Source of the DNA: Alloprevotella sp. oral taxon 473 str. F0040
Lineage (GTDB): Bacteria; Bacteroidota; Bacteroidia; Bacteroidales; Bacteroidaceae
Length of the DNA: 64,000 bases
Direction: 5' to 3'
Assembly (NCBI RefSeq): GCF_000318095.2
Contig: NZ_KB290717.1
Coordinates: 535,186 to 599,185 of the forward strand
A model generated the notes under the pieces. It saw only the letters and a program-made list of their open reading frames with translations. It did not search any database and had not been told where the DNA came from. The position numbers were made by a program, and so were the translations under genes. Below, piece by piece: positions 17,293-25,718 of the stretch (the stretch's first letter is position 1; each line of letters begins with the position of its first letter).

Positions 17293-20200
17293 ATGAATAA
17301 AACAGCTATATTATCTTTACCGCTCAACAAACGTCTATATACATTGTGTTTAGCTATGTTTGTTGTGCTACCTCATTTTGCAGAGATTATCTCACCTTCT
17401 AATGCCTTAGATATTGCGCAACAATATGTACAGGTTAAGGCTAAGGATAAGCAAATGATCAAAAGACTCTCAAAGAAAGCCCATCGAAACACACTCTCTA
17501 GCCAAGCAACGCCCTACTATCTATTTAACGATGCCCAAAATCGCGGTTTCGTGCTTGTTGCAGGCGACAATGCTTTGGGGGAAGTTCTAGCTTATAGCAA
17601 TACCAACACGCTGGACACGACCAGTATAAATCCAGGTGCTCGCTACCTGCTTGAAGAGTATAAAAAGAGCTTTATCGCATTGCAAAAGAGAAGCCGACAA
17701 CAGACAAGACTCATTAATACAACTTCTCTTAAAACGAAAGTTCCTGAGCTACTAACGAGTAAATGGAACCAAGACTCCCCTTACAACCTGTATCTAGGCC
17801 CTAATCAAGATGGTAGCTACCCATACACAGGTTGCGTAGCTACTGCCGTAGCTCAAATTATGGCTTTTCATAAATGGCCCATCCAAGGTTCTGGATCTAA
17901 CGCCTACAGAGTTACTCACTACAACGACAGACTCACTGCAGATTTTTCAAAGTCACGCTACGACTGGAAGAACATGCGCGATGAGTATCGCTCTAGTGCT
18001 AACGAACAACAGAAGAATGCAGTAGCTCTTCTGATGAAAGACGTAGGCATTGCAACTAATATGCAATATACCCCATGGTATAGTGGCACTCTCACATGGA
18101 ACGCAAAAGAAGCCGTTAGCCAGTACTTTCAATATGATGCTGCACTTCTGTCGAAAGCCACTGAAGGAAGCAACTTTGTTCAAGTCATCCATCAAGAAAT
18201 CAGTAACGGCTATCCTGTATACCTATCTGGCTTCCAATCTTTAGGAAAGAGTGGGCATGCTTGGGTCGCTGATGGTTATGATGAAAAAGGGCTAACCCAC
18301 ATGAACTTTGGTTGGGGTGGGCAAGCAGATGGCTATTATTCTATTGATGCTATTAACGTAGAAAACTCTGGTGCTGAGTTTGGAGGAAAGTCTCTGAGTT
18401 TTAGTAAAGGGATGGAGGCTCTCTTGATGCATCCGCATAAAGATGGGAAGAATACTCTACCCACAGAATTTCAGAATGAAGCTGCTCGCCTCATGGGAAA
18501 TAATGGTTTTGAATTTAGACTCGCTGAGGGACAGTCTAAAATTCAGGATCAAAACAATCCTATTCGTGTCACGCTTTCTGATATTATCAACAAAGGAAAT
18601 GCCTTTAATGGTAAAATAGGACTTGTTGTTTACAATGAACAACAACAGCAAATGTCAGAACCCAACTATGCATCATCGTCTATTGACTTATTAGAATCTG
18701 GACTTTACACAGAAAAGCTACCCATTTCCCTCAATGTCAAAGATTTAAAAGATGGTCGTTATATTATTGCTCCGATATGTCAGCCTTCCACCCTATCGAC
18801 AACTAACGTCTTCTATCCTATAAGAAATACTCCTAAGATTGTACTTGAAATCAAGGATGGAAAAGCCCATGTCTTACAGGAATACTACACTGGAGCTGGA
18901 TACATATGGGATGGAAAACCTGTAAGTCGCCAGCCCCTACGCGTAGGTTCATCAGCAGAATTATACTGTCCCATCCGCATTCTACAAGCAGCCTATAAAC
19001 AGTCGACTTTCAAAGTCTCCTTTATCAATGCACAAGGAACAGAAGTTTATATCGCGCAAAGTAGAACAGATGGAATTGAAATGCAAGACTTTCAGACCAA
19101 ACAAATTTCCCTTAATGTTGATTTACCCCAAAGTTTGTCTCCTGGCACATATCGACTCAAAGCACAAATGATTTGGTCGAAGGATGCACTAAGTGGACTC
19201 GACAAAGATAAGTACTTTGATGTTCAAGAAACGAATGAGACCAGCACCACCACTATCGAAGTGAAACCCCAGCTGCAATCTTCCCAGCTGATGGTATTAG
19301 GCAGCACTTTCGAAGACAACTCAGGAACATCCTTTGAAGCTCAACAACCCATACCTGTGAATGGTAATTTCAAATTTTCACTGAGCATTAAGAACAATAG
19401 TAACACTTTGTTCCGTGGCAACCTCAAATGCTATTTTGAAGAACAAGCTACGGGAGTCAGAGTTCCTCTTGAGCATCCATTCCTTAATAACATAACGATT
19501 GAAAAAAACCGACTTAGCTTACCTACTTCAGGCTGGCTAAAGAACGAAAGCTTGAAAGTCAACAATGATAAAGCTTATCATCTGATTGTTGTGCAACAGC
19601 TAGAGAACGGTGATCAAATCGAAGTACCATTTGCACCAGGTAAGCAACGCACATACTGGTTTAAAAATGCCACTGTCTCAGCCAACTCCACTTCTACCTA
19701 TGTGCCGCAGCCCAAAGAGTTCTTCACACTTAAGCTCGCAACAAGATCAGCTTATGTCATAGCCCCCAGCTCACGTGAGGTAGAGAAAAGTGAATTATCA
19801 ACAATTCAAGAAGCTGAAGCGAAGAATGACGCTCGCGCTATCTTCTATCGAGAAGGTGACTATATCATTTCTCTCTCTACTGGTCGTGTAATCCAATGGA
19901 ATAGTGAAGAACGTGACTGGAACCAAGTTCTCACCTTTGCTCCAGAAGGGCAAATGGGTAGTCCGCTTCATTGGATACAGCAAGACGGAAACATCAGACC
20001 ACGTGGTTTGGGATACCGCGACATAGCACTCTCCACACCTATGGTTGCTGAACGTGTAGACGTCCTCCCCATCACGCTAGCTCAGCATGGCATGGCTAGT
20101 TTCTTCACACCAGTACAAGGTAAGGTGACAGATGGAATAGCCTATCGAGCGACTTTAGATAATGAAGGCCAACTGGAATTACATAAGATAGAAGGTGATA

Positions 20201-20613
20201 TCCCCGCAAATACAGCCTTCTTGGTCGAAAAAATCCAAGCTACGCAAGTGCATTTTCAGATCAAAAAAAGCAGTGGTTTGCTGTCCCCTTTCTCATCTAA
20301 CGACAATATACTTTATGGCTCAGTGACAACACCACCGACTACCAGTTCATCCATAGTCTATGCTCTTTCAGGTGAGGAAAAAGCCTACCACCGTCTTGGG
20401 GCTTGGCAACGTCCCTTCCGTGCCTACATCATTCGTGCAACGGCTCTAGGACATGCTCCTAGTTTCAGTATTAAACCCACTGGAATTGTGAGTCCTCAGC
20501 TTAGTACGAAGAGTACATGGAACACCCCCATCTTTGACCTCACAGGACGTCGTATTTCTACTCCTAAATCTGGACAAATCTTGATTGAAGGTGGACGAAA
20601 GGTGATGCACTAA
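17293..20613 (+). CDS. C10-family (streptopain-like) secreted cysteine protease
   Basis: An 1106-aa exported protease. After a signal region (about 1-38), residues 40-150 form a Spi/pro-domain-like segment (ALDIAQQYVQVK, FVLVAGDNALGEVLAYS). The peptidase C10 domain spans about 155-400: catalytic Cys181 in YPYTGCVATAVAQIMAF, His322 in GHAWVADGYD, and NFGWGGQADGYYSI. Residues about 400-860 look like repeated beta-sandwich domains. The C-terminus has IFDLTGRRIS followed by GQILIEGGRKV, like the tail seen at 2-598 and similar to type IX secretion sorting ends. Relatives include SpeB and the PrtT/interpain group. It has a strong terminator at 20707-20743. Activity and secretion route are inferred. 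Confidence 0.93.
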   Translation: MNKTAILSLPLNKRLYTLCLAMFVVLPHFAEIISPSNALDIAQQYVQVKAKDKQMIKRLSKKAHRNTLSSQATPYYLFNDAQNRGFVLVAGDNALGEVLAYSNTNTLDTTSINPGARYLLEEYKKSFIALQKRSRQQTRLINTTSLKTKVPELLTSKWNQDSPYNLYLGPNQDGSYPYTGCVATAVAQIMAFHKWPIQGSGSNAYRVTHYNDRLTADFSKSRYDWKNMRDEYRSSANEQQKNAVALLMKDVGIATNMQYTPWYSGTLTWNAKEAVSQYFQYDAALLSKATEGSNFVQVIHQEISNGYPVYLSGFQSLGKSGHAWVADGYDEKGLTHMNFGWGGQADGYYSIDAINVENSGAEFGGKSLSFSKGMEALLMHPHKDGKNTLPTEFQNEAARLMGNNGFEFRLAEGQSKIQDQNNPIRVTLSDIINKGNAFNGKIGLVVYNEQQQQMSEPNYASSSIDLLESGLYTEKLPISLNVKDLKDGRYIIAPICQPSTLSTTNVFYPIRNTPKIVLEIKDGKAHVLQEYYTGAGYIWDGKPVSRQPLRVGSSAELYCPIRILQAAYKQSTFKVSFINAQGTEVYIAQSRTDGIEMQDFQTKQISLNVDLPQSLSPGTYRLKAQMIWSKDALSGLDKDKYFDVQETNETSTTTIEVKPQLQSSQLMVLGSTFEDNSGTSFEAQQPIPVNGNFKFSLSIKNNSNTLFRGNLKCYFEEQATGVRVPLEHPFLNNITIEKNRLSLPTSGWLKNESLKVNNDKAYHLIVVQQLENGDQIEVPFAPGKQRTYWFKNATVSANSTSTYVPQPKEFFTLKLATRSAYVIAPSSREVEKSELSTIQEAEAKNDARAIFYREGDYIISLSTGRVIQWNSEERDWNQVLTFAPEGQMGSPLHWIQQDGNIRPRGLGYRDIALSTPMVAERVDVLPITLAQHGMASFFTPVQGKVTDGIAYRATLDNEGQLELHKIEGDIPANTAFLVEKIQATQVHFQIKKSSGLLSPFSSNDNILYGSVTTPPTTSSSIVYALSGEEKAYHRLGAWQRPFRAYIIRATALGHAPSFSIKPTGIVSPQLSTKSTWNTPIFDLTGRRISTPKSGQILIEGGRKVMH

Positions 20614-20706
20614 GTCTACCCTCTTGCCTTCTCAGACATTGATATAAACAATGGAGGTTCTATAAAAGCTCCAACTATCCTCCATAACTCTCCCATATAA
20701 ATTGGA

Positions 20707-20743
20707 AAATCTCCCATGTTTTACTGAAAACGTGGGAGATTTT
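20707..20743 (+). terminator. Terminator of the C10 protease gene
   Basis: AAATCTCCCATGTTTT (20707-20722) pairs with AAAACGTGGGAGATTT (20727-20742) with one wobble pair, followed by T residues. The GGGAGATTT arm resembles the TCTCC stems elsewhere in the window. Confidence 0.88.
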
Positions 20744-20835
20744 TGCATTTTGCTCCGACAAGTTTTCTAGCATATCGTTTGCCGGAATAGCACCGTTTAC
20801 ATCTCTTTACAATTCTCTCTTTTTATCCTTCCTTC

Positions 20836-21123
20836 CTCGCGCGCGCGTACGTAACAGGAATTTTGACCTTTTTGCTTTCACAACCTTCACAGATTTCATT
20901 GTAACACACTATCACACAAACGCTTATAGTCACCTTTCGGACATTTTTTAAGAATTGGCAAAAAATCAAGGTATTCAGAATGGAAATCTCTACGTTGAAC
21001 TTCTCCAAGCTACAAGAGCGTCTAAGAAAACTTGTCACATGCAACGGCTCGTTTATGTGAAGGTTGTGAAAGCAAAAATGCAAAGTTGCTAGGGAATGCA
21101 CGCGCGTCACGCGTACGCGCGAG
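20836..21123. repeat. 288-bp element with inverted repeat arms (MITE-like)
   Basis: The inner arms are a perfect 22-bp inverted repeat: 20869-20890 (core GCTTTCACAACCTTCAC) and 21057-21078. Outside them both arms continue with alternating CG-rich sequence (CTCGCGCGCGCGTACGT at 20836-20852; ACGCGTACGCGCGAG at 21109-21123). The arms are in the same relative order, so the whole element can be read as one inverted-repeat unit with a 166-nt centre. No transposase is encoded. Confidence 0.65.
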
Positions 21124-21557
21124 AAACCGTACTCCTTTTGCCACACAATACAGCAACACCAGGTGAAAGATATAGGTGAACAAGCACTTTTTGATTTCGC
21201 TGCTCACCAGCTCTTTATAATTAGATGTTTTTTGAACCTTCACCGTTGACATCTCTACACCACAAAAAGAGCGGTTTCAGTGATTTTCTCCTCAAAAGTT
21301 GAGCATTTTTCATTCTTTTAAGGCTGATTTTCTCACTTTCGGTGCATTGCTACCCATATCTATAGAGGGAGTGCAGCTCATGAAGCACGCAAATCATTGC
21401 TTGTCGCAACACCTTCCTTGCACACCCCACCCATAATCTACTAGACAAAAACACAAGTTTCCGTATCCTCCAGCTGTCAAATCGTTAAATTTTCACCTTT
21501 CACCGCATTTTTCTTGAAAAAGATTTGGTACTCTCAAAAGAAACTCAGACATTCGCA

Positions 21558-21579
21558 GTGTAACACGACACTATTACAC
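21558..21579. promoter_or_regulatory. Candidate GntR (YtrA-type) operator
   Basis: GTGTAA, 10 nt, TTACAC forms a perfect inverted repeat 55 nt before the first gene of the export block, which encodes a short GntR regulator at 23441. YtrA-type GntR sites in Bacillus have the pattern GTGTA-spacer-TACAC, so the match is suggestive. A weaker copy, TGTAA-N7-TCACA, is at 20900-20916. Confidence 0.5.
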
Positions 21580-21600
21580 CAAAACACAGGAATTACTCCT

Positions 21601-21637
21601 ATGATTTGGACAAATCATAAACCATAGAAATTCTATG
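21601..21637. promoter_or_regulatory. Two adjacent palindromes at the start of the export operon
   Basis: ATGATTTG-GA-CAAATCAT (21601-21618, 8-bp arms) and CATAGAA-A-TTCTATG (21623-21637, 7-bp arms). The second includes the ATG of the gene at 21635, so as RNA it could hide the ribosome binding region; as DNA both could be operators. Confidence 0.5.
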
Positions 21638-22498
21638 ATAACGATACAAAACCTCCACTTCAACTACGGCAACTCTGCCTACAAGGTATTTGAAGACTTC
21701 ACCTTGAACATCCCCAATGGTAAAATCATTGGACTACTTGGCAGAAACGGTACAGGCAAATCTACCCTACTCTATCTCATCTCAGGACTACTCCGTCCCA
21801 ACCAAGGCATGATGCTCGTAGATGGCTACGTTTCTCAAGACAGACATCCCGAAATGTTGCAAGACATCATGATTGTCCCCGAAGAAATAGACCTTCCTGC
21901 AGTTAGTTTTAAAGACTTTATCCGCACCAATCGTGTGTACTATCCCAACTTCTCAGAAGAGGTGTTGCACCAAGTGCTTCGCGATTTTGATATTCCCGCA
22001 GAATTTAATCTCACTGCGCTCTCTATGGGACAGAAAAAGAAGGTGTTCATGGCTTTTGCCCTCGCCACTTGCACTAAATATCTGCTCATGGACGAACCCA
22101 CCAATGGTCTGGACATCCCCTCCAAGATGCAATTCCGCCGAACCCTCGCTTCGCAGATGAATGCAAATCGCACCATCATCGTTTCTACCCACCAAGTGCA
22201 CGATGTGGAACAACTCATTGACCATGTGGTGCTCATCGAAGGCACACACTTACTGGTAGATAACTCCACCAACGAATTGAGCAAACTACTACGCTTTGAA
22301 CAACGCCCTTATGGAGCGCCCCTCGATGACGCACTCTACGTGGAGCCCTCACTCTCAGGTTCTGCAGTCATCACACCCACTAAAGGCCGTGAAGAAACTC
22401 CCATCAATCTGGAGCTACTCTTTAATGCCATCGTGCAATATCCTGACTTGCTTCACCAAGCAGAAGCAGCGAATAATGGGACTATAGCCTCATTCTAA
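21635..22498 (+). CDS. ABC transporter ATP-binding protein
   Basis: A 287-aa ABC ATPase. Walker A GLLGRNGTGKST (about 33-44), signature LSMGQKKKV, Walker B YLLMDEPTNGLD and the switch region STHQVHDVE are all intact. It is of the class that pairs with a separate membrane subunit, encoded 30 nt downstream at 22529. The last about 70 residues form an accessory domain. With the GntR regulator two genes on, the trio resembles YtrABC-type modules that respond to envelope stress or antibiotics; that parallel is inference. The start codon lies within a palindrome. Confidence 0.93.
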   Translation: MITIQNLHFNYGNSAYKVFEDFTLNIPNGKIIGLLGRNGTGKSTLLYLISGLLRPNQGMMLVDGYVSQDRHPEMLQDIMIVPEEIDLPAVSFKDFIRTNRVYYPNFSEEVLHQVLRDFDIPAEFNLTALSMGQKKKVFMAFALATCTKYLLMDEPTNGLDIPSKMQFRRTLASQMNANRTIIVSTHQVHDVEQLIDHVVLIEGTHLLVDNSTNELSKLLRFEQRPYGAPLDDALYVEPSLSGSAVITPTKGREETPINLELLFNAIVQYPDLLHQAEAANNGTIASF

Positions 22499-22528
22499 TT
22501 TTGTTTCACCTCTAAAACATACTCGATT

Positions 22529-23407
22529 ATGGATTTCCACAAAATTAATTTCCAACGTGTTGGATGGTTATTGCGCCAAAATGTGGTGGAACATTGGAAG
22601 ACGCACTTGCGTTATTACCTCGGACTCCAAGTTGGCTTTCTCATTGCCCTCCTTCTTTTCATCTACAATGTCTTGCAGGCCTTCACCAATGGCTACAATG
22701 AAGAGAGTACCTACGAAGCATTAGGAATAATGGCGCACAGCATGGCTAGCATAGGCTGCATAACCCTCTATGCGGCATTCATCTTTAGTACTTCAGCTGT
22801 ATTTTCGCTAAAAACAGAACGCAGCAAAAGGATCGTTCAACTGATGACTCCAGCCACAACGGCAGAAAAAGTGCTTTCGCGTTTTATTCTCTATAATCTC
22901 GGAGCTATTGCGCTTTCCTTTAGTGCACTTCTCTTCACAGACTTAGTAGGTTTTTTTGTGGTGGAAGCCTTTGATTTAGATTATGTGTGGTTTACCCCCA
23001 AGATGCTAGCCAATATCTGTGACAGTTTGGTGATTCCACCATTTTCCTCAGAAGACTTCCAACCTCTGCTAGGTGCATGGAGCTTACGCAGCTTACCCAT
23101 TTTCTCTATCGTCGTATTATGGAGCTTTTATCTCTGGGGTGGCGCAGTCTTTCGTAAAAAGTCATTTATTATGACTTCCTTGTTCTGCTTCATCATCTTT
23201 GTCATCTTTTCGGCTATCACGACATCTGTGATCGTCTATTATTCCGATATTTATAGCTGGCATGACAAAGAAATTAAATTGATTGTGAACATCGTGTTTA
23301 CTACATATTACTTAATTGGCTGGGTATGGCTCGCAGCGAATATCTATTTCGGCTATCGCATCCGTAAACGTGCCTCGCTCATGCCTCGCCATTGGGTGGG
23401 ACAATAA
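22529..23407 (+). CDS. ABC transporter membrane subunit
   Basis: A 292-aa integral membrane protein with about six hydrophobic helices (near residues 34-47, 68-95, 118-148, 195-210, 221-245 and 255-285) and no enzymatic motif. Helix spacing and its position 30 nt after an ABC ATPase mark it as the permease of that transporter. The pattern of ALGIMAHSMASIGCITLYAAFIFS and LKTERSKRIVQLMTPAT resembles the ABC-2 type export permeases of Bacteroidetes. The transported substrate is unknown. The GntR gene starts 33 nt downstream. Confidence 0.85.
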   Translation: MDFHKINFQRVGWLLRQNVVEHWKTHLRYYLGLQVGFLIALLLFIYNVLQAFTNGYNEESTYEALGIMAHSMASIGCITLYAAFIFSTSAVFSLKTERSKRIVQLMTPATTAEKVLSRFILYNLGAIALSFSALLFTDLVGFFVVEAFDLDYVWFTPKMLANICDSLVIPPFSSEDFQPLLGAWSLRSLPIFSIVVLWSFYLWGGAVFRKKSFIMTSLFCFIIFVIFSAITTSVIVYYSDIYSWHDKEIKLIVNIVFTTYYLIGWVWLAANIYFGYRIRKRASLMPRHWVGQ

Positions 23408-23440
23408 TTTCTAGTTATCTATTTTCTAACATACAACAAA

Positions 23441-23848
23441 ATGAATTTCCGCGACGGACAACCCATCTATCTGCAAATTGCAGAACGCTTGATGGACGAA
23501 ATCCTCGCAGGACAGTACACCGCCGATGAACGTGTGCCTGGCGTGCGTGACTATAGTGCACTACTACAGGTGAATGTAAACACCACGGTTAAGGCTTTCG
23601 ACGTATTGGTGCAGAAAGGTATTCTCTACAACAAACGCGGCTTAGGCTCCTTTGTTAGTCCAGATGCTATACAAATCATTAGTGATCTACGACAAGATGA
23701 TTTGCTCAACCAATTACTTCCTGATTTGGCGCACCAAATGCAACACCTCGGAATTCCTATCAGTAAGGTGGTCGAACGCTTGCAACAACTGATTTCTCAA
23801 CGACAAGAGGTGCAGAACAGTATGGCGCAAACAACAAGCATTGTTTAG
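23441..23848 (+). CDS. Short GntR-family (YtrA-type) transcriptional regulator
   Basis: A 135-aa regulator with an N-terminal winged helix (QPIYLQIAERLMDEILAGQY, VPGVRDYSALLQVNVNTTVKAFDVLVQKGILYNKRGLGSFVS) and only a short helical C-terminus of about 50 residues, as in the YtrA subfamily, which has no large ligand domain. The variant VPGVRDYS replaces the usual LPSVRELA. Such short GntR proteins normally repress their own ABC operon. The palindrome GTGTAA-N10-TTACAC at 21558-21579 is a plausible site. The inducer cannot be predicted. Confidence 0.92.
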   Translation: MNFRDGQPIYLQIAERLMDEILAGQYTADERVPGVRDYSALLQVNVNTTVKAFDVLVQKGILYNKRGLGSFVSPDAIQIISDLRQDDLLNQLLPDLAHQMQHLGIPISKVVERLQQLISQRQEVQNSMAQTTSIV

Positions 23849-23929
23849 GCATTTCGATACTATCCTCGTAAGATTTCTCCAACACAAACTAACTATTCAA
23901 CACAATAACTCATCCTAACGCTTCATCCT

Positions 23930-24760
23930 ATGAAACGAATGATATTCACTCTCACTCTCGGTCTTTTGACCGCCGTAACTTTCGCTTCGTGTCGACGTAT
24001 GGCATACCATCTACAATCGATAGATTTGAAATCATCTTCCACCTCATCTGCTCAAGGAGGAGGTACTCGCACCGTAGGTCGCTTGCCTCACTTCGATGGC
24101 GTGACCGTGAGCAATGGCATCACGCTGAAATATGTGGCAGAAGGCACACCCAGCATCACAGTAACAACAAGTAACATCTCACCTTCAGACGTGATGGTGC
24201 GCGTGGACGATGACGAATTGAAGATCAACTATTCCAACGCAATTCAGGTGGCAAACGAGAAAACCGTGGTCACTATCACGGGCTATGCTATCAAAGACTT
24301 TGAGCTCGACAATGGCGGTATGATAGACATCGCTCAACCGCTCAATGTGGGTGGCAAACTTAGTTTTGAACTCAACAATGGCGGCACAATCAAATTGGTG
24401 AGTGCTAAGGCATCGGAATTGGATGTGGAAGTGAACAACGGTGGTACATTCCAAATCGGAAATGTGGAAGTGGCCAAGTTGGAAATGGACGTGCAGAATG
24501 GTGGCAACATCAACGTGAACGGTGCTACGGTGAGCGAATCTGATGCCGAAGTGTCGAATGGCGGTGGTATTGCACTGGTGGGCACTGCCAATGTGAGTAA
24601 ATATCAAATCAACAATGGCGGAAAGATTCAAGCAGAACGTTTGAAGAGCAAACGCGCTGCTGTGGAAATCTACAATGGCGGTACGCTCCACTTCAACGCA
24701 CAAAGTGTGTTCAAACAAGCAGTGATGAACGGCGGTCAGGCTCAAAATCATTTCAAATAA
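23930..24760 (+). CDS. DUF2807 'head GIN' lipoprotein with NGG repeats
   Basis: A 276-aa predicted lipoprotein: signal helix and lipobox TFASCRRM (Cys21), then from about residue 58 the DUF2807 start FDGVTVSNGITLKYV. From residue about 125 the chain repeats an Asn-Gly-Gly turn every 18-22 residues (LDNGGMID, LNNGGTIK, VNNGGTFQ, VQNGGNIN, VSNGGGIA, INNGGKIQ, IYNGGTLH, VMNGG), which suggests a right-handed beta-helix. DUF2807 proteins are widespread in Bacteroidetes with no proven role; the name 'auto-transporter adhesin' is by annotation only. Its place between a GntR-ABC module and a MacB-type exporter on one strand suggests it is co-expressed with them. Confidence 0.88.
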   Translation: MKRMIFTLTLGLLTAVTFASCRRMAYHLQSIDLKSSSTSSAQGGGTRTVGRLPHFDGVTVSNGITLKYVAEGTPSITVTTSNISPSDVMVRVDDDELKINYSNAIQVANEKTVVTITGYAIKDFELDNGGMIDIAQPLNVGGKLSFELNNGGTIKLVSAKASELDVEVNNGGTFQIGNVEVAKLEMDVQNGGNINVNGATVSESDAEVSNGGGIALVGTANVSKYQINNGGKIQAERLKSKRAAVEIYNGGTLHFNAQSVFKQAVMNGGQAQNHFK

Positions 24761-24821
24761 CCCCAAAGGCTGTTGTAATAGACAACACCAGACAACACCT
24801 TATTCTATTTCTTTTGCTCTG

Positions 24822-24857
24822 GACACCTCATTGCCCACCGCACGGCACTGAGGTGTC
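24822..24857. terminator. Hairpin between the DUF2807 gene and the MacB-type ATPase
   Basis: GACACCTCA (24822-24830) pairs with TGAGGTGTC (24849-24857) around an 18-nt loop. There is no U run, so it may be a partial terminator or processing site that separates the two halves of the export block. Just before it AGACAACACC occurs twice (24779-24798). Confidence 0.45.
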
Positions 24858-24932
24858 TAAGTATTAGTATACCATTCAGCTTCGTGCGTTAGAAAGTCAC
24901 GCTTCACAACCATTTTATTAAAGTTCTGCTTT

Positions 24933-25643
24933 ATGATTCACATCGAAAATCTACATAAGACTTACTATGCTGCACAGCCTCTACACGTGCTTAAAGGCAT
25001 AAACCTCGACATTGATGAAGGTGACTTCGTGAGCATCATGGGAAGCTCAGGATCGGGCAAGTCTACCCTACTCAATATCCTCGGCATTCTCGACAACTAT
25101 GATGAGGGCAACTACTACATCAATGGAACACTCATCAAAAACCTTTCAGAAAATAAAGCAGCCGACTATAGAAATCGAATGATTGGCTTTATTTTCCAAT
25201 CGTTCAACCTCATCAATTACAAGACTGCACTTGAAAACGTGGCGCTTCCTCTCTACTACCAAGGGATATCGCGCAAGAAGCGAAACCTAATTGCGATGGA
25301 GCATCTCGATCGTTTGGGGCTCAAAGATTGGGCACATCATTTGCCCAACGAATTGTCTGGTGGACAAAAACAGCGTGTAGCTATAGCACGTAGCATCATT
25401 ACCAATCCTCAGATTCTATTGGCAGACGAACCCACAGGTGCCTTGGACTCCACGACATCGGGCGAGGTGATGCAATTGCTCACCGACCTCAATGCCGAAG
25501 GACGCACCATCATAGTGGTGACCCATGAAAGTGGTGTGGCTTATCGCACCAAACGCATCATTCACCTTTCAGACGGTGTGATTGAGCGCATCGAAGAAAA
25601 TAATCCCAATGCGATGCAACCTTTTGGAGATTTGATGAAATAG
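24933..25643 (+). CDS. MacB/LolD-type ABC ATPase
   Basis: A 236-aa ATPase of the MacB/LolD group: Walker A GSSGSGKST (about 37-45), Q-loop FIFQSFNLI, signature LSGGQKQRVAIARS, Walker B ILLADEPTGALD and the switch histidine in VVTHESG. It would power the two FtsX-type permeases that follow (25719 and 26996), and with the adaptor at 28313 and the channel at 29484 form a tripartite exporter spanning both membranes. The substrate is unknown; in related systems it is an antibiotic, peptide or lipoprotein. Confidence 0.95.
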   Translation: MIHIENLHKTYYAAQPLHVLKGINLDIDEGDFVSIMGSSGSGKSTLLNILGILDNYDEGNYYINGTLIKNLSENKAADYRNRMIGFIFQSFNLINYKTALENVALPLYYQGISRKKRNLIAMEHLDRLGLKDWAHHLPNELSGGQKQRVAIARSIITNPQILLADEPTGALDSTTSGEVMQLLTDLNAEGRTIIVVTHESGVAYRTKRIIHLSDGVIERIEENNPNAMQPFGDLMK

Positions 25644-25718
25644 CCGCATCACATCCCAACCTTATGACTGTTTCCAAGAAAGTTTGCCTTTCTTGTCACT
25701 CCTATAACATAGCGAACT

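Larger units (their letters stand above)
20744..21634. other. Gene-free regulatory/repeat region before the export operon
   Basis: About 890 nt without a credible gene. It contains a MITE-like inverted repeat pair (20836-21123), scattered GGTGAA/TTCACC hexamers (21161-21166, 21175-21179, 21239-21244, 21491-21507), a GTGTAA-N10-TTACAC palindrome (21558-21579) and two perfect palindromes next to the start at 21635. Short minus-strand frames here have no family features and cross the repeats. No clean TAnnTTTG element was found near the first gene. Confidence 0.6.

Noticed and set aside
20823..21252. Two short minus-strand frames in the gene-free region
   Set aside because: They run through the inverted repeats and CG-alternating ends, have low-quality composition and no start context.
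24185..24766. Long antisense frame across the DUF2807 gene (193 codons)
   Set aside because: It mirrors the NGG repeats of the real gene and shows only His/Val-rich repeated shadow sequence, with no own promoter or start signal.
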